This document shows, in pieces, positions 1-6,710 of a stretch of DNA of 7,551 nucleotides. The position numbers and the translations under genes are program-made. This DNA is from CBFGRU01 sp965651255 (GTDB lineage: Bacteria; Planctomycetota; Phycisphaerae; Phycisphaerales; SM1A02). The stretch is taken from NCBI GenBank assembly GCA_965651255.1, contig CBFGRU010000155.1:1-7551 (forward strand), written 5' to 3'. Numbering within the stretch: the stretch's first letter is position 1; each line of letters starts with the position of its first letter. The notes under the pieces are model-generated. The model made no database searches and was not told where the DNA came from. It saw only the letters and a list, made by a program, of their open reading frames with translations.

Positions 1-1
1 C

Positions 2-952
2 CTCACGCCGCGGTGCAAGGTTATCCGCACGATCATGGCGGAGATGGGCCGCATCCAGAACCACCTGCTCTGTGTCGGCGCGGCGGCGCTCGACCTCGGC
101 GCGTTCACCGGCTTCCTGTACGGCTTCAACGAGCGCGAGTACATCTACGACCTCGTCGATTACATCTCCGGCCAGCGATTTCACCCCGACTGGACGCGCG
201 TCGGCGGGCTGATGCGCGACCTGCCGGATGATGAGCAGTTTCAGCGGATGGTGCGCAACATCATCGATGTCCGTCTGCCCAAGGCGATCAAGGACATCGA
301 AACGCTGTTGAACCGCAACCGCATTTTCCTCGATCGCACGCAGGGCGTCGGCACGATTTCCCGTGAAGATGCGATCGGCTGGTCGCTCACCGGGCCGATC
401 GCCCGTGCCTCCGGCGTGAAGCGCGATGTTCGGAAAGATGAGCCGTACCTCTGCTACGCGGATAACTGGGATGGACAGGGTGCCGAGGCCGTGAAGTTCA
501 GCGTGCCCATCTCGACCGAGGGCGATTCGCTGGCGCGGTATCTCGTGCGGCTGGAAGAGCTGAAGCAGTCGATCAGCATTGTTGATCAGTTGATCGATCG
601 GATTCCGAAGGGGCCGGTCGATTCGTTCGCCGATGGCAAGGCGCGTCTGCCGGAGAAGGCGCAGGTCTACGGCTCGATCGAAGGGCTGATTCAGCACTTC
701 GAGCTGATCATGACCAACCGCGGCTGGGATACGCCGATCGGCGAGTGTTACGCGGCGAACGAAACCGCCAACGGCGAGCTGGGATACTACATAGTTGCCG
801 ATGGCGGCAAGTGTCCGTGGCGGGTGGATGTCCGGCCGCCAAGTTTCATCAACTACCAGGTCTTCCCGAAGCTGATCGAAGGCCACCAGCTCGGCGATGT
901 GGTGGCGGTGCTCGGATCACTGAACATCATCGCCGCCGAACTGGATCGATAA
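2..952 (+). CDS. nuoD: NADH-quinone oxidoreductase subunit D (49 kDa subunit), C-terminal part, 5' end outside the window
   Basis: This is a complex I peripheral-arm subunit that helps form the quinone-reduction site at the membrane interface; it has the NiFe-hydrogenase large-subunit fold. The frame is open from base 2, before the first ATG at 35, and the residues ahead of that ATG (TPRCKVIRTIMAEM) are already family sequence. The gene is therefore cut by the window edge: about 316 residues are present, against roughly 400 in the family. Visible signatures are the RTIMAEMGRIQNHLL stretch, NRNRIFLDRTQGVG, GPIARASGVKRDVR, then GELGYYIVADGG and VRPPSFINYQ near the end. The usual ending is close to S-D-P-V-M-G-E-V-D-R; here it is GSLNIIAAELDR, so the Asp and Gly of that motif are replaced. 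The N-terminal quinone-site residues lie outside the window. nuoE follows 114 bp downstream, the usual order. The assignment is secure. Confidence 0.97.
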   Translation, partial: LTPRCKVIRTIMAEMGRIQNHLLCVGAAALDLGAFTGFLYGFNEREYIYDLVDYISGQRFHPDWTRVGGLMRDLPDDEQFQRMVRNIIDVRLPKAIKDIETLLNRNRIFLDRTQGVGTISREDAIGWSLTGPIARASGVKRDVRKDEPYLCYADNWDGQGAEAVKFSVPISTEGDSLARYLVRLEELKQSISIVDQLIDRIPKGPVDSFADGKARLPEKAQVYGSIEGLIQHFELIMTNRGWDTPIGECYAANETANGELGYYIVADGGKCPWRVDVRPPSFINYQVFPKLIEGHQLGDVVAVLGSLNIIAAELDR

Positions 953-963
953 AAGCAGGCAAC

Positions 964-1050
964 AGGCACTGGGCATCAGGCACTAGTGCGGTAAACGGAA
1001 AACGAGACCGAACTTGAAACCTAGTGCCTAGTGCCTCATGCCTAGTGCCT
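964..1050. repeat. Intergenic inverted repeat built from AGGCACT / AGTGCCT units
   Basis: Arms at 964-986 and 1028-1050 are 23 nt each and pair at 21 of 23 positions; the spacer is 41 nt. Each arm itself contains two copies of the 7-mer (AGGCACT on the left, AGTGCCT on the right), and a further AGTGCCT sits at 1023-1029, so the structure is both a palindrome and a short tandem array. It fills most of the nuoD-nuoE gap. In RNA it would form a long stem that could attenuate or stabilise the nuoDE transcript. There is no T-run, so it is not a classical terminator. It may be a copy of a dispersed genomic repeat family, but that cannot be tested within one window. Confidence 0.8.
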
Positions 1051-1066
1051 AACCCAGAACAACGCC

Positions 1067-1591
1067 ATGGCTTGGATTGTCAAACCCAGTGCGACGATGA
1101 AGATTGAGCGGCGGCCCGCGCCATATCTCACCGAAGAGATGAAGGCCGACTACCGCGCGAACCTTCTGCCAAGATACGAGACAACGCTCGGCGCGCTCGT
1201 GCCGATTCTGCACGACATTCAGCACGCGCACCACTATGTGCCGCACCAGGCGATGGAAGAGATCGCCGCGTTCCTCGAGATCGCCCCCGCGGATGTGCTC
1301 GACACCGTCTCGTTCTACGAAGAGTTCCACACCGAGCCGGTGGGGAAGTACGTCATCGGCATCTGCCAGTCGATCGCCTGCGAGGTGTGCGGCCACCAGG
1401 AGATTCTCGATCATGTGCGCGAGAAGCTCGGCATCGAACCGCACGAGACGACCGAGGATGGCCGGTTCACGCTGCTCGCGATGGAGTGTCTGGGGTCGTG
1501 TGACACCGCGCCGGTCGCGCTCGTGAACGAGGATCTCTACGAAGGGCTGACGGTCGAATCGCTGGATGAGATCATCAGCAAACTCGCCTGA
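1067..1591 (+). CDS. nuoE: NADH-quinone oxidoreductase subunit E (24 kDa, [2Fe-2S])
   Basis: This is a complex I NADH-dehydrogenase-module subunit with a thioredoxin-like fold that carries the N1a-type [2Fe-2S] cluster next to the NuoF flavin. It has 174 residues, close to the family size of about 160-180. Cluster ligands are visible as C100-x4-C105 (ICQSIACEVCG) and C141-x3-C145 (MECLGSCDTAP), in the family spacing; an extra Cys (C108) lies next to the first pair. The helical N-terminal part (about 35-90) contains LVPILHDIQ and VLDTVSFYEEF, also family-like. The ATG at 1067 has no clear Shine-Dalgarno sequence; the in-frame ATG at 1097 has none either, so the upstream start is kept. The gene probably shares a transcript with nuoD. 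The expected next gene, nuoF, is absent. The assignment is secure. Confidence 0.97.
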   Translation: MAWIVKPSATMKIERRPAPYLTEEMKADYRANLLPRYETTLGALVPILHDIQHAHHYVPHQAMEEIAAFLEIAPADVLDTVSFYEEFHTEPVGKYVIGICQSIACEVCGHQEILDHVREKLGIEPHETTEDGRFTLLAMECLGSCDTAPVALVNEDLYEGLTVESLDEIISKLA

Positions 1592-1595
1592 GCCG

Positions 1596-1612
1596 CCGCT
1601 CGCGGCGTCGCG
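1596..1612. repeat. Short GC hairpin repeat, copy 1
   Basis: A 17-nt sequence, CCGCTCGCGGCGTCGCG, lies just after the nuoE stop and recurs exactly at 1844-1860. With the base before it, it forms a small GCCG-CTCG-CGGC stem-loop. Two identical copies, each directly after a stop codon, suggest a dispersed 3'-end element that ends or stabilises transcripts. There is no U-tract, so intrinsic termination is not shown. Confidence 0.6.
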
Positions 1613-1620
1613 CTTCTCGC

Positions 1621-1626
1621 GGTGAG
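1621..1626 (+). promoter_or_regulatory. Ribosome binding site of the small ORF
   Basis: GGTGAG lies 8 nt before the ATG at 1635. It is the best Shine-Dalgarno match in the nuoE-to-small-ORF gap and is one of the reasons to treat the small ORF as a real gene. Confidence 0.5.
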
Positions 1627-1634
1627 TCCTGTTC

Positions 1635-1838
1635 ATGCCTTCATCGAAGAACAAATCGCTCGCCCGCTCGCTGGGTGAATTCGTCGGCCACATCTGGCGC
1701 GGCGTACGCACCACGCCGACGACCTCGGGCGGCGAAAAGCGCGAGGTGAAGCGCACGGTCGAGGAAGAAGATCGTGGCGATGTGATCCTGCGTCGCACGA
1801 CGATTGAGGAAATCGAGATTCGGGATGAGCGGCAGTAA
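1635..1838 (+). CDS. Small charged hypothetical protein, 67 aa
   Basis: I do not recognise the family. The product is a 67-residue soluble protein with no signal peptide or membrane helix. The N-terminal third (SLARSLGEFVGHIWRGVRT) reads as an amphipathic basic helix. The C-terminal half is strongly charged and ends with alternating beta-like residues (DVILRRTTIEEIEI). It starts 43 bp after nuoE with a good ribosome binding site and ends just before the second hairpin copy, so co-transcription with nuoDE is likely. The clean start, ribosome binding site and protein-like composition favour a real gene over a chance ORF; a role in complex I is unproven. Confidence 0.6.
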   Translation: MPSSKNKSLARSLGEFVGHIWRGVRTTPTTSGGEKREVKRTVEEEDRGDVILRRTTIEEIEIRDERQ

Positions 1839-1843
1839 CCCAG

Positions 1844-1860
1844 CCGCTCGCGGCGTCGCG
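1844..1860. terminator. Short GC hairpin repeat, copy 2, in the convergent gap
   Basis: This is identical over 17 nt to 1596-1612 and lies in the 34-bp gap between two convergent genes, 5 bp after the small ORF stop and 12 bp before the end of the - strand gene. That is where a bidirectional terminator would be expected. The stem is only 4-5 bp and has no T-run, so termination is inferred from placement rather than seen in the structure. Confidence 0.45.
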
Positions 1861-1872
1861 TTACATTAGCAC

Positions 1873-2496
1873 TCATTCGCGCGCTTCGACATCATCCTCT
1901 CCCTCCATCTCCTGCCACACATCATCCACCGTCCGGCGTTTGGTGTCATTTGCCGCCGCGAACGCATCGGCCGCCTCGCGCGTGGTGAACTCGAAGATGA
2001 ACTGATCCTTCTCGCGACTGACCGCGACGAGTGTGCCGATCTTCAGATTGATCGCGATGCCGGTAAAGATCGCGGCGATGACGATCGAGAGGAACGCGAC
2101 CTTGCCGAGCGTCGGATTCATCGTGGCGAGCCATCGGCCGAGCGGAAGGCCGAGGAGGATCATCGTGATGAGGAGGGCCGGCGGGAGGAGTCGCCCGGTC
2201 CACAACCGGCGCCGGCCCGAGTGGTGACACGCTTCGCAGACCGGCGCGAGCCACTGTTTCGTCTTCCACCACGGCTCGGCCCCGAGGATGGAGCTGAAGA
2301 TGCCGAACCGGCTGAAGCGGATGGGCCAGATCATTGCGCGATCGATCGCCGGTCCTTTCTGGCCGCAGCCGATGCAGCAGTCCGGCCAGTTGATTTCCGC
2401 GTGCTGGCTGAGGTGCACCGTGTGACCGTTCAACCGCTCGGCAAACCGCCAGAGCCAGTCAATCAGCCAATCGGCGAAGCGATGCGTGCGGGACAT
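1873..2496 (-). CDS. Hypothetical membrane protein with two CxxC motifs and two transmembrane helices
   Basis: I do not recognise the family. From the ATG at 2496 the product has 207 residues; an in-frame ATG at 2523 would add nine unremarkable residues (MIALRYTGA), and neither start has a clear Shine-Dalgarno sequence. The cytosolic N-terminal part carries DCCIGCG (Cys 41 and 44) and VCEACHH (Cys 87 and 90), a spacing that suits one zinc ribbon made from two knuckles. Two hydrophobic helices follow at about 104-121 and 132-151, then a short hydrophilic tail with FEFTTREAADAFAAAN, resembling a small beta-alpha segment, and an acidic end. It is convergent with the small ORF downstream of nuoE. 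If the direct repeat marks an insertion, this gene originally lay directly downstream of the partial gene at the right edge. Its GC is like the left flank, unlike the middle region. Confidence 0.8.
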   Translation of the reverse strand: MSRTHRFADWLIDWLWRFAERLNGHTVHLSQHAEINWPDCCIGCGQKGPAIDRAMIWPIRFSRFGIFSSILGAEPWWKTKQWLAPVCEACHHSGRRRLWTGRLLPPALLITMILLGLPLGRWLATMNPTLGKVAFLSIVIAAIFTGIAINLKIGTLVAVSREKDQFIFEFTTREAADAFAAANDTKRRTVDDVWQEMEGEDDVEARE

Positions 2497-2553
2497 GGCG
2501 CCAGTGTACCGCAGCGCGATCATGCTCTGCGCCGCGTGGGTGAATCGCCCGTC

Positions 2554-2631
2554 GGACAGGCGGCAGGTGGGGCGGCGACGGGTGGGGCGTGATCAGTCGT
2601 CGGTGTTGTCGATCGTGTCGGTGAGCCGGAT
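2554..2631. repeat. 78-bp direct repeat, left copy
   Basis: This matches 7264-7341 at 75 of 78 positions; the differences are at 2570, 2571 and 2616. The copy covers 39 bp beyond the stop, the stop codon itself and the last 12 codons of the MauE-like gene (IRLTDTIDNTDD). Identity stops sharply at a codon boundary at 2631/2632. It coincides with the left edge of the low-GC region, so it behaves like one end of an inserted segment. Confidence 0.95.
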
Positions 2632-4983
2632 CATGGTGCGGAACGTGAGAAATGTCTCGGAAGCACGTATGGCGACATCATCGATACCAGAGAGGTCTTC
2701 TGCCACCGAAGCGATCTCTTCAAGATCGAGTTCCGGCCGTCCTGGCTGCTCGCTGAGTTGAACAACACGCAAAGTATCGAGAGCGGCATCGAATGAGAAG
2801 AACGGTTGAGCGCGTTGAAGTTGTTGCAGCAAAAGGAGAGCATCGCGGGAGAGGTAACTCGTCGTCTCTTGCGATCCACGCAATAGAGCAACAAGGGAGG
2901 CAGCCAAGAAATCGGCAGACGACCAGCCGCTGATACGTTTCCGGCGATCGACCTTCTCGACCTCTGACATGCTGCTTGACGACGTCAGGGAGCGTGCCCA
3001 TTCCTCGCGTTGCCGAACTGCACCTGCGCGAAATCCAAACGGGTCGGCAGCAGTGAATCGCTCGAGCACTTCAGCAATATCTTCCTGTACCGCGGGTCGG
3101 CCGCGTAGTTGATGCCGGAATATGTCTGCGAATTGCATGGATGCTTCAAAGAGCCGTGACGCAACGACCGAACTGGCAACTGGTCCATCCTGAGCCAAGT
3201 GGTGAGAAACCCCAAGGCCGATTGCCAGTCGAACTTCCGCGGGAAGTGCGTGCAATTCATCAGGAGCAGGCCCTATGTCATGAGGATCATGCGGAGACGG
3301 GAAGTCGTAGAGAATCTCGACAACCGCGCGATGAAGGCCATGCAGGTACCGAGGAACGGCTGAGCGAAGATGATCGGGGTCGTTTAGCGCAGCACTGAAG
3401 TCGCACTTCTCAAGCGATGTGGCATCCTTCAGGAGGGCCACGACTCGACGAGCTGTTTCTGTGGAGGTGTGCTCATCCCCCTCGTTGGAATCGTCCAACA
3501 GTGCGGCTGCTTGAATGTATAGGACAGCCGCGTTTCGAAGTATTTTTGGATCAATTTGACCTCCGGCAATCAAAGTCAGTTCCTTGCGTGCTTCCTGTAC
3601 CTGGTCGCGGGAAGCATGCGCTGAGATCAAGTATCTTGAGAGCGAACCTACATCGATCGACATGAACGCACTCGCCTCTGGAGACAACTGATCCTTCAGT
3701 CGGTTGAAAGCATCCTGTGCCTCTTCGGGATCGCTCATCATTCCGATTTCGATCGCTCGTGCCGTTCCCCACCGGACTTCATCCACAATGGCCCCAACAT
3801 CATCAACAGTGAGTTCCGAAACATCGATCGGGTCACGCCGGTAGTTCTCAAGGTATTCGTCCACGGCGGTGAACTCACCGCGATCATGTGAGACCATGAG
3901 GAATGCGAGAGTTGCTTCATTCTCGGCCACTATCGCGTCAATCACTCTGGTCGGGTCATCCGGCGACAACAGCCCTACGGCCTGTAACATGACGACCGAC
4001 GATTCAGCGGTCATGTGCCCATTCTCAGTCATCCAACCGCGAACACTTTCCGCGGAGTGAATCAGTGTTGCCGAGAGATTAGATAGCGAAGGTAAATATC
4101 CTTGGGAGACGTGATCCGCCATTCGATAGATGGTGGCTACGGACTCAGCGGCACCCACTACATCTCCGGTCTCAGCCGCATAATGCGCCCGGGCCTTCAG
4201 CAAAATCATTGCTTTCCGGAAATCCGGGATGTAACTCGGATATCCGCTGTTGAGGTTTCTTCGCTCCATTTCAACGGTGTGAAAGAGCCGATCACTGCCA
4301 GCTCTGCGGAGCGATGCCATCGCCGATGCGGCGCGTTCTAAGACCTGATCGATATTGGCTGGGCGGCCAAGCGGATTTTGTGCGTACGCCTGAATGATTC
4401 CCCAATCGTCTTCGCTGAGAGTACGCAGTTCGTCGAACGCGCGGAAATACTGCCTTGCGGCACCGCGATCCTGCATTGACGCGGCGATCGGCAAAACCGG
4501 CAGGAGGGCGAAGAGTAAAACAAGCAGAGAGAACTGGTGCTTATTTTGCGGACTCCGACTTCGCAGCATTACCCGATAGTCCTTTCTCGAAACCCACCAT
4601 GTCAGCCATGCAAGACCGGTAAAGAGCGTCGTGCGTCCAATCGTTGCCCAACCGACGAACTCCTCTGCTCTTGCGAAGCAGCCGCAATCAATAACGAGCC
4701 CACGTGCCATGGCGGTGCCTTGTGCGATGAGGAACAGAACGCCGAGACTGATGGCAAGTAGAGCTGCTTCAGAGGTCCACCGTGACGCGATCAGGCAGAA
4801 TGCCGTGACAAGTTCAAGCCAGGGAAGTATGGCCCCGAATGCGACTGCAAGATGATCCGGCATAAGTTGGTAAGCAGCGACTGATTGCATGAATTCGTAC
4901 GGATGAAGGAGTTTGGAGAACGCCGATGCGGCGAGTGTCAGTGCAATTAATGATACGCAATACGATGGGGGTACAGACAGCAA
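2593..4983 (-). CDS. MauE/DoxX-like redox membrane protein fused to a large helical extracytoplasmic domain
   Basis: The product has 796 residues. Residues 1-135 match the MauE-type four-helix membrane domain: SAFSKLLHPYEF and AYQLMP after helix 1, PWLELVTAFCL in helix 2, and the family's CxC site as VIDCGCF (Cys 100, Cys 102) after helix 3. A further hydrophobic helix lies at about 151-168. The remaining 620 residues are soluble and helix-rich, with TPR-like passages (ARAHYAAETGDVVGAAES); I recognise no enzyme motif there. MauE is known to be needed for maturation of the disulfide-rich methylamine dehydrogenase light chain, so a dithiol redox role is inferred. The start is a TTG; an in-frame stop at 5020-5022 excludes anything longer, and later ATGs would remove helix 1. 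No Shine-Dalgarno sequence is clear, and the preceding gene ends 44 bp upstream. The last 12 residues come from the direct repeat, so the native C-terminus may have been replaced. Confidence 0.8.
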   Translation of the reverse strand: MLSVPPSYCVSLIALTLAASAFSKLLHPYEFMQSVAAYQLMPDHLAVAFGAILPWLELVTAFCLIASRWTSEAALLAISLGVLFLIAQGTAMARGLVIDCGCFARAEEFVGWATIGRTTLFTGLAWLTWWVSRKDYRVMLRSRSPQNKHQFSLLVLLFALLPVLPIAASMQDRGAARQYFRAFDELRTLSEDDWGIIQAYAQNPLGRPANIDQVLERAASAMASLRRAGSDRLFHTVEMERRNLNSGYPSYIPDFRKAMILLKARAHYAAETGDVVGAAESVATIYRMADHVSQGYLPSLSNLSATLIHSAESVRGWMTENGHMTAESSVVMLQAVGLLSPDDPTRVIDAIVAENEATLAFLMVSHDRGEFTAVDEYLENYRRDPIDVSELTVDDVGAIVDEVRWGTARAIEIGMMSDPEEAQDAFNRLKDQLSPEASAFMSIDVGSLSRYLISAHASRDQVQEARKELTLIAGGQIDPKILRNAAVLYIQAAALLDDSNEGDEHTSTETARRVVALLKDATSLEKCDFSAALNDPDHLRSAVPRYLHGLHRAVVEILYDFPSPHDPHDIGPAPDELHALPAEVRLAIGLGVSHHLAQDGPVASSVVASRLFEASMQFADIFRHQLRGRPAVQEDIAEVLERFTAADPFGFRAGAVRQREEWARSLTSSSSMSEVEKVDRRKRISGWSSADFLAASLVALLRGSQETTSYLSRDALLLLQQLQRAQPFFSFDAALDTLRVVQLSEQPGRPELDLEEIASVAEDLSGIDDVAIRASETFLTFRTMIRLTDTIDNTDD

Positions 4984-5027
4984 TTGCTGGGCGAGAATGC
5001 ACGAAGTGGAAAATCGCTTTCACTATG

Positions 5028-6710
5028 TCATCCACTGAATATAGACCCAAAGATTAAGGCGGGGCTTAAGCTCACCGCAACGATCGTACCAATACCGACT
5101 AGTAGAAACATGCCAACAAACTGGTGAAAGAATCCACCGCCAGCACTCCGTTGGGTATGGAATCGGCGTCGCCCGATCACGGTTCCCATAAAAGCGAGTA
5201 ACAGGACAATACCCGTCCGTAGCCAATCTCTAAAAAGCATTGAAGAAGCAGTCAGTTCTACGTTTCCAGGTGCCACGATGAGGGCATGGCCAGACCAGAT
5301 CATTGCGACATCCACCGCGGACATGTGCCGATGCCCTGCGTCGTCATCAATCGCCACCAACGCCCCGTTGTCTGTTTGCGTAATCGTAATCCAGTGGTTG
5401 TATGATGGACTGTCCTGATCGCGTTTAACAAAGAGAATGACTGGCCAAATGGATCGGCACAAGAAATCGAGGCGTACGTTACTCAACGGCAGCACGGACA
5501 ATCCGTTGTCTGTCGCCGCTTGGATTATCTCGGCCGCGGAACTGCCGGCTTTTGATCCAATGTACCGAGGGTCGATCAGTGCGTCATAAGCAAGCGGAAT
5601 GTTCAAAATGCAGGCGGCGGCATACAACGCATTCATGCCACAATATGCATCGCGTCTCATGTTCTTTGAATCATTGGTGGGATTGAATGGGACTCCGCGA
5701 TTGAATGCCTGTGCCGATTGTGCAATTGATGCAGCCTTCTGGGCATCTACATATCTAACAACATCACCATTCTGCCACACCCAAGTCATGCCGGAAGTAT
5801 CGCTTTCGCGGCGCACTTCGACACCATCGGTCATGTGGAAACGCGATTCGCCAATCTCCAATCGAACCGCCGACCGTTCGATGATAAAGGACATAACATT
5901 ATTTGTGCCGTCCCAATTCGAGTACGTGAGCGTCAATGTTGCTCTTGCCGGAATAGATGTGCCTTGGATGTTAGCAACCTGCACGGAATGTAGCTCGGCC
6001 GACCACTCACGTAGTGATTGACCGTTACGAGTGTCGGCAAGAAGAACACCATCAAAATAGTTGTCAGAAGATTTGACGACACGCCATCTTCGTGCTAGCC
6101 AGTTCGCGGCGGGGTCAAGAGTCACACTGACAGCCCCATATCGGGTGTCTGCCGAATACTCAAAACACATCGTACCGTTGAGGTCTACGATTTGAGCGTC
6201 AGCCGACTCCGCAGAGAACCGCAATAGATCACGAATATGTATATGGTCGTTTCCTGCAATGTATCCCTCAATCGGAAGACCAAAGTATGGGCTAAACAGA
6301 ATCGGATACAGATGCTCGGTCGTCGGTTCGCGTTGAATGACTCGATCTCCACGCCCGACACCTGTGTAGAGGACGTCGTCAAGCGCGTGGTATACCGTCA
6401 ATCTCCCTTCGATCACTTCGGAATTATCGACAATTCGCAGTACTCGACCCAAACCAGATATCTCGAAACGATCGCCGTGGCGCCAGAAGTCAAACTCGTA
6501 AACGCGCCGCGCATCGGAATTGGCAAATGCCGGCCCAGTATCCTTGCCGTCGACAAAGACGTGCATCGAAGCAGAATCCAACCAAGATTCCGATGCGGCA
6601 TAGCGCGTCAGTGCTTCATCCAGAGTAGGCGGAGCACTGAAACAACTCACTACGATTAGCAGTGTCGATGGAAGCATACAAAGGCGGTCTGGCTCATGGG
6701 CACGGAACAT
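5028..6710 (-). CDS. Extracytoplasmic C39-like cysteine peptidase domain protein with C-terminal membrane helices
   Basis: The product has 560 residues from the ATG at 6710. Residues 1-25 form an export signal with a possible lipobox (IVVSC, Cys 23). Residues about 30-325 are beta-rich (DFWRHGDRFEIS, GTMCFEYSADTRYG, ATLTLTYSNWDG), reminiscent of LolA-like folds though not decisively so. Residues about 350-485 look like peptidase C39: DAYCGMNALYAA gives the nucleophile Cys 357, YNHWITI gives His 439, and VAIDDDAG gives Asp 455. The oxyanion Gln, normally six residues before the Cys, is Met here. Two hydrophobic helices follow (about 499-513 and 531-555) with GRRRFHTQR between them; the positive-inside rule then puts the peptidase domain outside the cytoplasm. 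The start overlaps the upstream gene by 17 bp, suggesting coupling. A GTG at 6824 would overlap it by 131 bp and is rejected; an ATG at 6677 is possible. It may cleave the Cys-rich neighbour or only bind it. Confidence 0.75.
   Translation of the reverse strand: MFRAHEPDRLCMLPSTLLIVVSCFSAPPTLDEALTRYAASESWLDSASMHVFVDGKDTGPAFANSDARRVYEFDFWRHGDRFEISGLGRVLRIVDNSEVIEGRLTVYHALDDVLYTGVGRGDRVIQREPTTEHLYPILFSPYFGLPIEGYIAGNDHIHIRDLLRFSAESADAQIVDLNGTMCFEYSADTRYGAVSVTLDPAANWLARRWRVVKSSDNYFDGVLLADTRNGQSLREWSAELHSVQVANIQGTSIPARATLTLTYSNWDGTNNVMSFIIERSAVRLEIGESRFHMTDGVEVRRESDTSGMTWVWQNGDVVRYVDAQKAASIAQSAQAFNRGVPFNPTNDSKNMRRDAYCGMNALYAAACILNIPLAYDALIDPRYIGSKAGSSAAEIIQAATDNGLSVLPLSNVRLDFLCRSIWPVILFVKRDQDSPSYNHWITITQTDNGALVAIDDDAGHRHMSAVDVAMIWSGHALIVAPGNVELTASSMLFRDWLRTGIVLLLAFMGTVIGRRRFHTQRSAGGGFFHQFVGMFLLVGIGTIVAVSLSPALIFGSIFSG

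Noticed and set aside
964..1050. CRISPR array
   Set aside because: The units are 7 nt, occur in both orientations and have no regular unique spacers; this is a palindromic intergenic repeat.
1049..1876. 275-codon open frame on the - strand
   Set aside because: It lies opposite nuoE and the small ORF, is Arg-rich and low in complexity as expected for a mirror frame of GC-rich coding DNA, and nuoE is unmistakable.
2548..2582. CCCGTC...GACGGG stem as terminator of the operon
   Set aside because: It has only 6 bp with a 23-nt loop and no T-run, and the second repeat copy lacks the left half.
2568..2588. G-rich run as a possible G-quadruplex in the left repeat
   Set aside because: It has only three runs of three or more G, and the first of them is lost in the right copy, so there is no sign that it is maintained.
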